From Hominenteromicrobium sp964531265 (GTDB lineage: Bacteria > Bacillota > Clostridia > Oscillospirales > Acutalibacteraceae): a DNA stretch of 36,493 nucleotides. Location of the stretch: assembly GCA_964531265.1 (NCBI GenBank), contig CAZHDW010000019.1:1-36493 (forward strand). The letters are read 5' to 3'. Both the position numbers and the translations under genes were made by a program. Below the pieces are notes generated by a model, which was given only the letters and a program-made list of their open reading frames with translations, had not been told where the DNA came from and ran no database searches. Shown piece by piece: positions 8,216 to 15,395 of this stretch (its first letter is position 1; every line of letters begins with the position of its first letter).

Positions 8216-8950
8216 ATGAGACATGTTGAGATAAACGGCCTTGTCTTCGGAGAGGGCAAAATGAAGATATGCATACCGGTGTGTGAGAAGACCTTGCAGG
8301 CCGTTCTTGATGAGATAGAAGCCATAAAGAAGACACCGGCTCAGCTTATCGAATGGAGAATGGATTATTTTGAGGAGGATATTCTCGAATCTGCCAAGGC
8401 TGTTTTTGAAAAGGCAGGGGATATGCCCGTGCTGTGTACCTTCCGCACAAAATCGGAGGGCGGAGAGAAGAGCATTGATCTCGAGAGCTACTTCATGCTG
8501 TACGAGGGGCTTGCCGAGCGAGGTGCAAAAATGGTCGACCTTGAGCTTGCAAGCTGCGGCGCTGTAGAGGCATACGCAATGCAGTTTATTGCAGCACTGC
8601 ACAGTCTGGGTATAATAGTAGTCGTTTCCAGCCATGATTTTGAGAAAACACCGTCGAGGGAAGAGCTCAAAATGCGCTTTGAGCTCATGCATATGCTGGA
8701 TGCCGACCTGCCGAAAATAGCGGTAATGCCCAAAGATCAGAGAGATGTTATGACGCTGTTCACGGCAATGGCGGAGGTGAGCGAGACCTGCTGGCCGCTT
8801 ATCGGCATATCAATGGGCGGTATAGGCAGAGTGTCACGTGTTCGCGGCAGTATTTTCGGCTGTGCCATGACTTTTGCAACGCGCGAAAAGGCATCCGCAC
8901 CGGGTCAGATCGATGTTGAGACCCTGGTAAGATTGATGGATGCCGAATGA
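8216..8950 (+). CDS. aroD: 3-dehydroquinate dehydratase, type I
   Basis: Third step of the shikimate pathway: dehydration of 3-dehydroquinate through a Schiff base. The 244-residue length is normal for type I enzymes. Catalytic motifs are visible: Glu46 in IEWRMDYF, His140 in VVSSHDFEKTP, the Schiff-base Lys167 in LPKIAVMP, and the phosphate-loop-like end SMGGIGRVSRVRGSIFGCAMTFA. ATG at 8216 is used because AGGGAGGAACGTC precedes it; an upstream in-frame ATG at 8177 falls immediately downstream of the -10 box, near the predicted transcription start, and lacks a ribosome site. cutC follows after 30 bases. No other shikimate gene lies in the window. Confidence 0.93.
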   Translation: MRHVEINGLVFGEGKMKICIPVCEKTLQAVLDEIEAIKKTPAQLIEWRMDYFEEDILESAKAVFEKAGDMPVLCTFRTKSEGGEKSIDLESYFMLYEGLAERGAKMVDLELASCGAVEAYAMQFIAALHSLGIIVVVSSHDFEKTPSREELKMRFELMHMLDADLPKIAVMPKDQRDVMTLFTAMAEVSETCWPLIGISMGGIGRVSRVRGSIFGCAMTFATREKASAPGQIDVETLVRLMDAE

Positions 8951-8980
8951 TCAAATTCGATATATGAAAAGAGGATAATT

Positions 8981-9748
8981 ATGAAAAAAGCTTTATTTGA
9001 AGTTTGCTGTGGCTGCCTTGAGGATGCAGTTATGGCAGAAAAGGGCGGAGCAGACCGCATAGAACTGAACTCCGCACTGTTTCTCGGCGGACTTACACCG
9101 AGTATAGGTACTGTAAGGGAAGTAAAAAAGCAGGTAAATATCCCTGCAATGTGCATGGTGCGTCCGCGTGAGGGCGGCTTCTGCTATACAGAGTATGAGT
9201 ATGCCACGATGCTTCAGGACGCAAAGGAAATCGTAAAAGCCGGTGCCGACGGAATAGTTTTCGGCTTCCTGCATGAGGACGGAACTGTCGACAGGGAGCG
9301 CACAGAGGATTTCATAAAGGCGATAAAGCAGGAGAACCCAAATATCGTTACTGTTTTCCACCGCGCAATAGACGTTGTACCCGATGTTTTTGAGGCACTT
9401 GATACACTGATAGAGCTCGGCGTGGATCGTGTTCTGACGAGCGGTCAGAGGGCTTCCGCCGTAAAGGGCGCGGAGCTCATCCGCAAAATGCTTGTGCATG
9501 CCGACGGCAGAATAGATATACTTCCCGGCGGCAGCCTGAATGAGAAGAATGTCAGCGATTTTATCCGTGAAACAGGCGTCACAAGCGTTCATGCGTCTGC
9601 AAGAGCTATCCATAAGGATACGAGCGTGTGCGGAAATCCCGAGATATTCTTCGGCGGTCTGATCGACGGCAAGGGCGTGCCCGAGGACGAATACAAGGTG
9701 ACGGATCCTGAGAGAGTTCAGGCCGTTTGCCGAGCACTTGAAGAGTAA
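8981..9748 (+). CDS. cutC: CutC family protein
   Basis: A 255-residue TIM-barrel protein of the CutC family, historically linked to copper homeostasis in E. coli although its biochemical activity is not settled. Family motifs: FEVCCGCLEDAVMAEKGGAD at the N-terminus, RIELNSALFLGGLTPS, MVRPREGGFCYT, GADGIVFGFLHEDGTVD, TVFHRAIDV and RVLTSGQRASA. The start has AGAGGATAATT ahead of the ATG. It sits between aroD and the AAA gene on the same strand with short gaps, so it is probably co-transcribed. No copper exporter or chaperone gene is nearby. Confidence 0.92.
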   Translation: MKKALFEVCCGCLEDAVMAEKGGADRIELNSALFLGGLTPSIGTVREVKKQVNIPAMCMVRPREGGFCYTEYEYATMLQDAKEIVKAGADGIVFGFLHEDGTVDRERTEDFIKAIKQENPNIVTVFHRAIDVVPDVFEALDTLIELGVDRVLTSGQRASAVKGAELIRKMLVHADGRIDILPGGSLNEKNVSDFIRETGVTSVHASARAIHKDTSVCGNPEIFFGGLIDGKGVPEDEYKVTDPERVQAVCRALEE

Positions 9749-9763
9749 ATTGGCAGATAATAT

Positions 9764-11812
9764 ATGAAAAATGATATTGACAGCATATTGAATTCTCTGT
9801 TTTCAGGCGGAAAGCTGAATGCCGGGGAGAATACCAAAAGTCGCGCTGCACGTGAGGCTGAGGAGTTTTTGGCGTCACTTGAGAAGAAGCAGAGGGCCAC
9901 GGGAGCGGAGCTTGATAAGCAACTGAGCGACCTTGATCGCCTGAACAGCGAGGCACAGAAGAGCATGGATGAAATGCGAAGACTTCTGGAAAATGACGGC
10001 ATAGAGGCTGCTGTGCAGAGCGAAAAGAAGCCGACCGCCGTTCCGGGTGCGTTGGAGGAGGCCCCGAGGGATCGTGAGCAGCAGTTTAAAGACGCAAGAG
10101 AGACGGTGAATTCCGAGATAATCGGTCAGGATGCTTTCTTGAACAGCCTGTTCACCGCATTTAAGAGACCGCATATTACGGGGATTGACGAGAAAAAGCC
10201 TGCCGCAGTGATGATAATCAGCGGTCATGAGGGAACGGGGAGGCATAGTGCGCTCCGCGCGGTGTCATCCGCTCTGGCGGAAAACGGCGTTCTCAAAAAC
10301 GGAAGCATCAAGACTATAGACCTGTCAGTTTATGCGTCGGCAGATGACAAAAAGCTGCTGATACAGGATCTTTTCTCTGCGCTCCATTCGGAAAACGAGA
10401 TAATTCTGTTTGAAAATTTTGAAAAATGCCACAGATCGCTTCTGCATATTATTTCCTCTCTGGCTGAAAACGGCACCTTGCAGCTCGATACGCGCTATGC
10501 CCTGCAAAAGGGTATGCTGATCGATGTTGGCACGGCGCTTGTACCGAACGCGGTCAGCGAGATCAGCGTTAATGGGCAGTTTCTTGTTTTTATAACCGAT
10601 AAAAAGGAATCTGCGTTCACCGATGCCTTCGGTGTTCCGTTCATGTCATCCGTCACGGATGTATGCAGAACGGAGGAATTCACCGCCGAGAGCCTGCAAT
10701 TGATAGGTCGGGCAGTCATGGAGGAGCTTGCGGAAAGAGCCGACAAGCGACTGGATTTCAGCATAAGCTTCGGTGCGGACGCTGTGCAGTACCTTGCGGC
10801 ACAGTTCAGCCGCAAGGACGGCGTTGAAAGCATGGATCGCATCTGCGCGCAGTGCTTTAGGGCGTTGAGCGAGGCCAAATTGCAGCATGGCTGCGGTAAG
10901 CTGAGCTGTGAAGCGCGTGTTGAGAAGGACGGCTTTGTATTTGTTTTTCCGGACTTCACTGTAACAGCCTTTGAAAAGAGCAGTACTGCCGGGGATGAAG
11001 CTGCAAATGAGGTTCGCGCGGAAATGGATAAAATAGTCGGCCTCGATGAGGTAAAGGACTATGTGCTTTCGCTTGAGCAGAACTATGTGATACAGCGCCT
11101 CAGAGAGTCACGCGGCATGAAAGCCGATGTGCCAACCATGCATATGATATTCACGGGTAACCCGGGTACGGGCAAGACGACCATTGCGCGCCTTGTTGCG
11201 AGATATCTCAAGGCAATGGGAGTGCTGAGCGGCGGACAGCTTATCGAAGTGACACGCGCTGACCTTGTGGGCAAATATGTGGGACACACCGCGCCGCTGA
11301 CACAGCAGGTGCTGCGTTCGGCAATAGGCGGCGTTCTGTTCATTGACGAGGCATATTCGCTGTATCGCGGCAAGGATGACAGCTTCGGCCTTGAAGCTAT
11401 CGATACGATAGTTAAGGGCATGGAGGATAACAGACAGGATCTCATCGTGATACTTGCAGGCTATTCCAAGGAAATGAGTGAATTCCTGACGGCGAATTCC
11501 GGTCTGCGTTCAAGATTCCCGAATATCATCGAGTTCCCGGATTATACTGCGCAGGAGCTGCTTAAAATAGCGCAGATAACCGCCGGCGGTAAGGGCTATG
11601 TGATCGATGCCTCGTGTGATGTTCAGCTTGAGGCGTATTTCATGCGCCGTCAGCTCACCGATGCAAGGTCAGCCGGAAACGGACGTATGGCGCGAAACCT
11701 TGTTGAGGATGCCATATTGAAGCAGTCAAGGCGACTTACAGCGGGGGATGTCTCCGGGCTTACCAGGGAACAGCTTGAAACTCTGCTGCCGGAGGATTTT
11801 GAACTTAACTGA
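9764..11812 (+). CDS. Two-module AAA protein: degenerate Clp-like module plus CbxX/SpoVK-type ATPase
   Basis: A 682-residue cytoplasmic protein. Residues 1-95 are charged and probably helical or coiled-coil. Residues about 120-385 resemble a Clp-type AAA module but with altered ATP motifs: the Walker A position reads GHEGTGRHS (near 154, Lys replaced by Arg) and the Walker B position reads IILFENFEKCHRS (near 215). Residues about 430-680 are a CbxX/CfqX/SpoVK-type AAA module with intact GNPGTGKTT (465-473), VLFIDEAYSLYRG (near 525), ILAGYSKEM and SRFPNIIEFPDY. Such ATPases remodel other proteins; the target here is unknown. The ATG lies 15 bases after cutC with only a weak ribosome site, so translation may be coupled. 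A strong terminator follows. Confidence 0.85.
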   Translation: MKNDIDSILNSLFSGGKLNAGENTKSRAAREAEEFLASLEKKQRATGAELDKQLSDLDRLNSEAQKSMDEMRRLLENDGIEAAVQSEKKPTAVPGALEEAPRDREQQFKDARETVNSEIIGQDAFLNSLFTAFKRPHITGIDEKKPAAVMIISGHEGTGRHSALRAVSSALAENGVLKNGSIKTIDLSVYASADDKKLLIQDLFSALHSENEIILFENFEKCHRSLLHIISSLAENGTLQLDTRYALQKGMLIDVGTALVPNAVSEISVNGQFLVFITDKKESAFTDAFGVPFMSSVTDVCRTEEFTAESLQLIGRAVMEELAERADKRLDFSISFGADAVQYLAAQFSRKDGVESMDRICAQCFRALSEAKLQHGCGKLSCEARVEKDGFVFVFPDFTVTAFEKSSTAGDEAANEVRAEMDKIVGLDEVKDYVLSLEQNYVIQRLRESRGMKADVPTMHMIFTGNPGTGKTTIARLVARYLKAMGVLSGGQLIEVTRADLVGKYVGHTAPLTQQVLRSAIGGVLFIDEAYSLYRGKDDSFGLEAIDTIVKGMEDNRQDLIVILAGYSKEMSEFLTANSGLRSRFPNIIEFPDYTAQELLKIAQITAGGKGYVIDASCDVQLEAYFMRRQLTDARSAGNGRMARNLVEDAILKQSRRLTAGDVSGLTREQLETLLPEDFELN

Positions 11813-11822
11813 AATTAACAGG

Positions 11823-11858
11823 GAGCGGATGCCGTCCTACGGTGTCCGCTCTTTTTTT
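11823..11858 (+). terminator. Intrinsic terminator after the AAA gene
   Basis: GAGCGGATGCCG (11823-11834) pairs with CGGTGTCCGCTC (11840-11851) over 12 bp including two G-U pairs, loop TCCTA, then seven T's. Confidence 0.93.
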
Positions 11859-12457
11859 GATATACGGAGGGACAAAAAAGAGACAGGGCACCGATAAACA
11901 GCGCCCCATCCCTTAATATAAGGTGTGGATATGTCAAAACCGACAAATACGAAATCGTTGTCGATGTCCCTGCCACACCAGCTAAAGCTGCCTGTGTACA
12001 TTCCGTCCCACTGCTCATGCTTGTTTTCTTCGGTAAGGCCGAGGGCGGACATCGCGCTTTCGGTATCACCGCCGTAATTCTCCGTGATAGCCTCCGGGAC
12101 AGCAAGGTAGAAGGAGTTTACAAGGTCATCACCTGTACCTTCCATGAGTGTAGACTTGTCCGGGTATTTGCCAGACAGCATATTGGTGAAGTTAATACCC
12201 AACTGGGACTTACCTGCACGTTTCGGCATGGAAATAGAGAGGAAGTCCAACTTGCCGTCCAAGATTTCTTGATATGCGTCTACATACCGCTTGAGATAAT
12301 GACGGCGGGGCTGATAAAACTTCTTATCCAGTGGCTTCCCCCACTCAACTGCTTGCAGGTAATCATCAAAGAAATGTGGTGCTCCAAAAAGCAGAGAACG
12401 GAACAAGAAATCATTAAACCGCTCTGCAATATCAAACTTGCTCTGCTGTACTGCCAT
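11837..12457 (-). pseudogene. Phage terminase large-subunit N-terminal fragment fused in frame to unrelated sequence
   Basis: The 206-codon frame is a chimera. Residues 1-117 look like the start of a phage terminase large subunit: RFNDFLFRSLLFGAPHFFDD, then the P-loop LSISMPKRAGKSQLGINF (Walker A near 78-84) and DKSTLMEGTGDDLVNSFY. From about residue 118 the match stops and another protein begins (LAVPEAITENYGGDTESAM, LTEENKHEQWDGMYTGSFSW, FVFVGFDIS), recalling small accessory proteins of conjugative elements, though I cannot name the family. The Walker B and nuclease parts of a terminase are absent, so it cannot package DNA. Its end overlaps the terminator of the AAA gene, and no phage structural genes are nearby. 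It reads as a relic of an excised or deleted element. Confidence 0.7.
11891..11902 (+). repeat. Direct repeat CCGATAAACAGC, left copy
   Basis: Identical 12-mer to 12756-12767, in the same orientation. The two copies bracket the terminase-remnant stretch; they could be a recombination scar or attachment core, or chance. Confidence 0.45.
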
Positions 12458-12496
12458 TCGCAGTGCAAAAGCCGCCTGCGTTCGCAGTGCATGGTT

Positions 12497-12718
12497 TCAT
12501 TCGTGTGCAATCGTGAAATCTATCTTTTCATACTCCCGGCAGAGATCGAAGCTGACACTTGCATTTGAGAAGTAATCACCGCTGTTCAGCATTTTACAGA
12601 CTACCTCCTCCTGCTGTGTCGCAAATTCCGTCGGGACGACATCGACACCTTCAAAGCTTTCGGAGACCACGCGACCGGCAGCCTCGCCCTCGGTATCGGA
12701 GGTTTTAACGATGACCAT
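12497..12718 (-). pseudogene. Remnant open frame of mobile-element origin, upstream of the terminase fragment
   Basis: A 73-codon frame beginning MVIVKTSDTEGEAAGRVV, not recognised as any named family. It is in the same frame as the terminase fragment and separated from it by one TGA at 12497-12499 plus 13 sense codons, so the two may once have been one frame. The open frame extends upstream of the ATG to a TAA near 12784 without another good start or ribosome site, suggesting a lost 5' end. Its layout fits decayed accessory DNA rather than an expressed gene. Confidence 0.45.
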
Positions 12719-12755
12719 TTTGTCCTTTGTTATATCGGCACCGTAAACAGTGGAG

Positions 12756-12767
12756 CCGATAAACAGC
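12756..12767 (+). repeat. Direct repeat CCGATAAACAGC, right copy
   Basis: Second copy of the 12-mer at 11891-11902. A related GGCACCGTAAACAG stretch lies just before it (12737-12750), resembling the bases around the left copy. Confidence 0.45.
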
Positions 12768-12802
12768 AGAGTGGAAGAGAATTAATTTAATTCAAATTAT
12801 AC

Positions 12803-12831
12803 TTGCTCATATGCTGAAAATACGATATACT
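12803..12831 (+). promoter_or_regulatory. Promoter of the GH29 gene
   Basis: TTGCTC (12803-12808), a 17-base spacer and TATACT (12826-12831), 37 bases upstream of the ATG. Confidence 0.65.
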
Positions 12832-12868
12832 TACACTAAGAATGTTTAGCAAAAAGGACGGTAGTTTT

Positions 12869-13870
12869 ATGGATAACAGAGAATGGTTCAGAAATGCCAA
12901 ATACGGCATGATGGCTCACTGGGGTCTGTATTCTATGCTTGCAGGCGAATACAGGGACAGACGCGTTGAGACCTATGCCGAGTGGATACAGAGCTACATG
13001 GCAATACCGAATGAGGAGTATCATGCGCTTGCAAAGCTCTTTAACCCCGTATACTTCAATGCGGATGAATGGATAAGACTTGCCAAGGACAGCGGAATGA
13101 AGTATTTCGTGTTCACCTCCAAGCACCATGACGGCTTTGCAATGTTCCACAGCAGAGCCGATAAGTTCAACATTGTTGATGCCACACCCTATGGCAGGGA
13201 TGTAACGGCGGAGCTTGCCGAGGCATGCTATAAGCACGGCCTTAAGTTCGGACTGTATTATTCTCAGGAGCTTGACTGGGCACATCCGCATGGTGGCGGC
13301 TATGATAATCCCAACCCCGTTGCAGGTGTTTCCTGGGACAATAGCTGGGACTTTACCGACAGAGCAAACAAGGACTTCACCATATGCTTTGAGGATAAGA
13401 TAAAGCCGCAGGTCAAGGAGCTGCTTACAAATTACGGCGATCTGTGCCTCATATGGTTCGACGTGCCGCATACGATCTCTCCGGAGCAGAGCCTGGAGCT
13501 CAATCACCTCGTCAAGGAGTATCAGCCGAACTGCCTCATCAACTCCAGAATCGGCAACGGTGCGTACGACTATGTTTCCCTCAATGATAATGAGTACCCG
13601 GCGGAGAGACCTGCCGAGGCGGAGGAAATGGACCCGAACAGTCTGGGAGGCTTTAAGTGGTCTCCGTACGATCTGTACGAGACAGCCGGTACGCTTAACA
13701 GCTCATGGGGCTTCAAGTACTACGACCAGAACTGGATAACTCCGGAAACCGTTCGCGAGCGCCGTGAGCATCTGAACGGAATGGGCGTTAACTATCTTCT
13801 GAATGTCGGCCCCGACGCCCTGGGTAGAATTCCCTCCTTCTCAAAAGAGATACTTCTCGCAGCTAAATAA
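12869..13870 (+). CDS. Alpha-L-fucosidase, glycoside hydrolase family 29 (short form)
   Basis: A 333-residue retaining alpha-fucosidase, expected to remove terminal L-fucose from glycans such as host mucin. Family blocks: WFRNAKYGMMAHWGLYSML, YFVFTSKHHDGFAMFHS, KHGLKFGLYYSQELDW, the nucleophile Asp198 in CLIWFDVPHT, and NGMGVNYLLNVGPDALGRIP near the end. In many family members the nucleophile motif is WFDG; here Val follows Asp. It is shorter than many GH29 proteins (400-480 residues) because the C-terminal beta-sandwich is missing, and there is no signal peptide, so it probably works inside the cell. ATG at 12869 is chosen for its AAGGACGG ribosome site. It lies directly beside the phage remnant. 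Confidence 0.9.
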   Translation: MDNREWFRNAKYGMMAHWGLYSMLAGEYRDRRVETYAEWIQSYMAIPNEEYHALAKLFNPVYFNADEWIRLAKDSGMKYFVFTSKHHDGFAMFHSRADKFNIVDATPYGRDVTAELAEACYKHGLKFGLYYSQELDWAHPHGGGYDNPNPVAGVSWDNSWDFTDRANKDFTICFEDKIKPQVKELLTNYGDLCLIWFDVPHTISPEQSLELNHLVKEYQPNCLINSRIGNGAYDYVSLNDNEYPAERPAEAEEMDPNSLGGFKWSPYDLYETAGTLNSSWGFKYYDQNWITPETVRERREHLNGMGVNYLLNVGPDALGRIPSFSKEILLAAK

Positions 13871-13880
13871 GTTGTTCGGA

Positions 13881-13906
13881 GCCAGTCGCTTGCTTTTGCG
13901 GCTGGC
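13881..13906 (+). terminator. Weak terminator hairpin after the GH29 gene
   Basis: GCCAGTCGC (13881-13889) pairs with GCGGCTGGC (13898-13906), 9 bp with one G-U; the tail is TTGCGTCTTTTC rather than a clean T-run. Confidence 0.6.
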
Positions 13907-13993
13907 TTGCGTCTTTTCAATGCCGTAAGCCATGCTTTCTATTATATATGTGTGCAAATAAAAGAATAAACTTTGAATTATTCGCCGCAGTAC

Positions 13994-14021
13994 TTGAAAG
14001 TTTGAAAAAAAGGCGTAAAAT
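13994..14021 (+). promoter_or_regulatory. Possible promoter of the COG0523 GTPase pair
   Basis: TTGAAA (13994-13999), a 16-base spacer and TAAAAT (14016-14021), 50 bases upstream of the ATG. No Zur-like palindrome was seen here. Confidence 0.45.
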
Positions 14022-14070
14022 ATTAAGTTAGAGGATCAGTAATTTATTGTTCAAAGGAAGGATATATAAC

Positions 14071-15370
14071 ATGACTAAAATAGACATTTTCTCCGGCTTT
14101 CTCGGCGCGGGCAAAACAACGCTTATCAAGAAGCTCATCAAGGAGGCTTTCAGCGGCGAGAAGCTTGTGCTTATCGAGAATGAATTCGGCGAGATAGCAA
14201 TAGACGGCGGCTTTTTGCAGGATGCCGGTATAGAGATCACGGAAATGAACTCCGGCTGCATCTGCTGCAGCCTTGTCGGTGATTTCGGTAAGGCCCTTGA
14301 AAAGGTGCTTGAGCAGTTCCATCCGGACAGAATCCTCATCGAGCCGTCCGGCGTCGGCAAGCTGAGCGATGTTATCCGCGCTGTTGAAGATCTGCACATG
14401 GAGGACGTTGTGCTGAATAGCTTCACAACCGTTGCTGACGCAAACAAGTGCAAGATGTATATGAAGAACTTCGGCGAGTTCTATAATGATCAAGTCGAGC
14501 ACGCAAACTGCATCATCCTCAGCCGTACAGCAGGTATCTCTCAGCAGAAGCTGGATACATGCATCGGTCTTTTGAGAGAGCACAATGCCGAGGCTGCCAT
14601 AATCGCAACCCCGTGGGATGAGCTCAGCGGTGCACAGATACTGGAGGCTATGGAGCATAAGGGAACTCTTGCGGACGAGCTTAAGCAGCTTGCGGCAGAG
14701 CATTCACATCAGCATGAGCACGAGCACCACCACGAGCATGATGAAAACTGCACCTGTGGCTGTCACGACCATGACCACGAGCATCATCATGACCATGACG
14801 AGCATGAGCATCACCACGAGCATGATGAAAACTGCACCTGCGGCTGTCACGACCATGACCATGAGCATCATCATGACCATGACGAGCATGAGCATCACCA
14901 CGAGCATGATGAAAACTNNNNNNNNNNNNNNNNNNNNNNNNNNNNNNNNNNNNNNNNNNNNNNNNNNNNNNNNNNNNNNNNNNNNNNNNNNNNNNNNNNN
15001 NNNNNNNNNNNNNNNNNAGCATCACCACGAGCATGATGAAAACTGCACCTGCGGCTGTCACGACCATGACCACGAGCATCATCATCACCATCATGCCGAC
15101 GAGGTGTTCACAAGCTGGGGTGTTGAGACAACACGTAAGTTCACCAAGGAGGAGATCGAGAACGCGCTTGCTGCATTCTCTGATGATGAAAAGTACGGTG
15201 TGATCCTTCGTGCCAAGGGTATCGTTGCCGGTGCTGACGGAAACTGGCTGCACTTTGACTATGTTCCGGAGGAAAGCTCCGTTCGTGAGGGCTCTGCGAT
15301 TGTTATCGGACGCCTGTGCGTTATCGGCGCAAATATCAACGAAGAGGCACTCAAGGAGCTCTTTGCTTAA
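14071..15370 (+). CDS. COG0523 (CobW/P47K) GTPase with His-rich tandem repeats; interrupted by an assembly gap
   Basis: A metal-chaperone-type GTPase. N-terminal G-domain: Walker A GFLGAGKTT (residues 9-17), ENEFGEIAIDGG and the family metal motif CICC (C63, C65, C66) in NSGCICCSLVGD. From about residue 210 comes a His/Asp/Glu-rich region with at least four 28-residue units, each holding DENCTCGCHDHDH. A CobW C-terminal domain follows (GVETTRKFTKEEIENALAAF, LHFDYVPEESSVREGS, IGANINEEALKELF). 100 N's interrupt the repeats; as written the frame shifts across them, but repeat phasing and frame both imply a true gap divisible by three, so this is one gene. AAAGGAAGG precedes the ATG. A second GTPase follows after 25 bases. 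Zn, Co or Ni is a plausible cargo; the metal is not determined. Confidence 0.88.
14719..15097 (+). repeat. 84-bp in-frame tandem repeat encoding 28-residue His/Cys units
   Basis: Units start at 14719, 14803, 14887 and (after the gap) about 15014. The marker GATGAAAAC recurs at 14740, 14824, 14908 and 15035: the first three are exactly 84 bases apart. Each unit encodes HEHHHEHDEN, CTCGCHDHDH and EHHHDHDE in order; the last unit diverges to EHHHHHHADE. Units are nearly identical at DNA level, differing at a few third positions. Confidence 0.92.
14918..15017. other. Assembly gap of 100 N
   Basis: Exactly 100 N, a conventional gap of unknown size, placed inside the 84-bp repeat where short reads collapse. 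Repeat phasing predicts a true size of 57, 141, 225 and so on (57 plus multiples of 84); all are divisible by three, so the frame would be preserved. Confidence 0.95.
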
Positions 15371-15395
15371 TTATTACAGATGGGAGTATGACTGA

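Noticed and set aside
12017..12568. 183-codon plus-strand frame across the mobile-element relic
   Set aside because: No ribosome site; the recognisable terminase P-loop is on the opposite strand.
14719..15097. CRISPR-like array
   Set aside because: The 84-bp units are directly adjacent, without unique spacers, and encode an in-frame His-rich protein segment.
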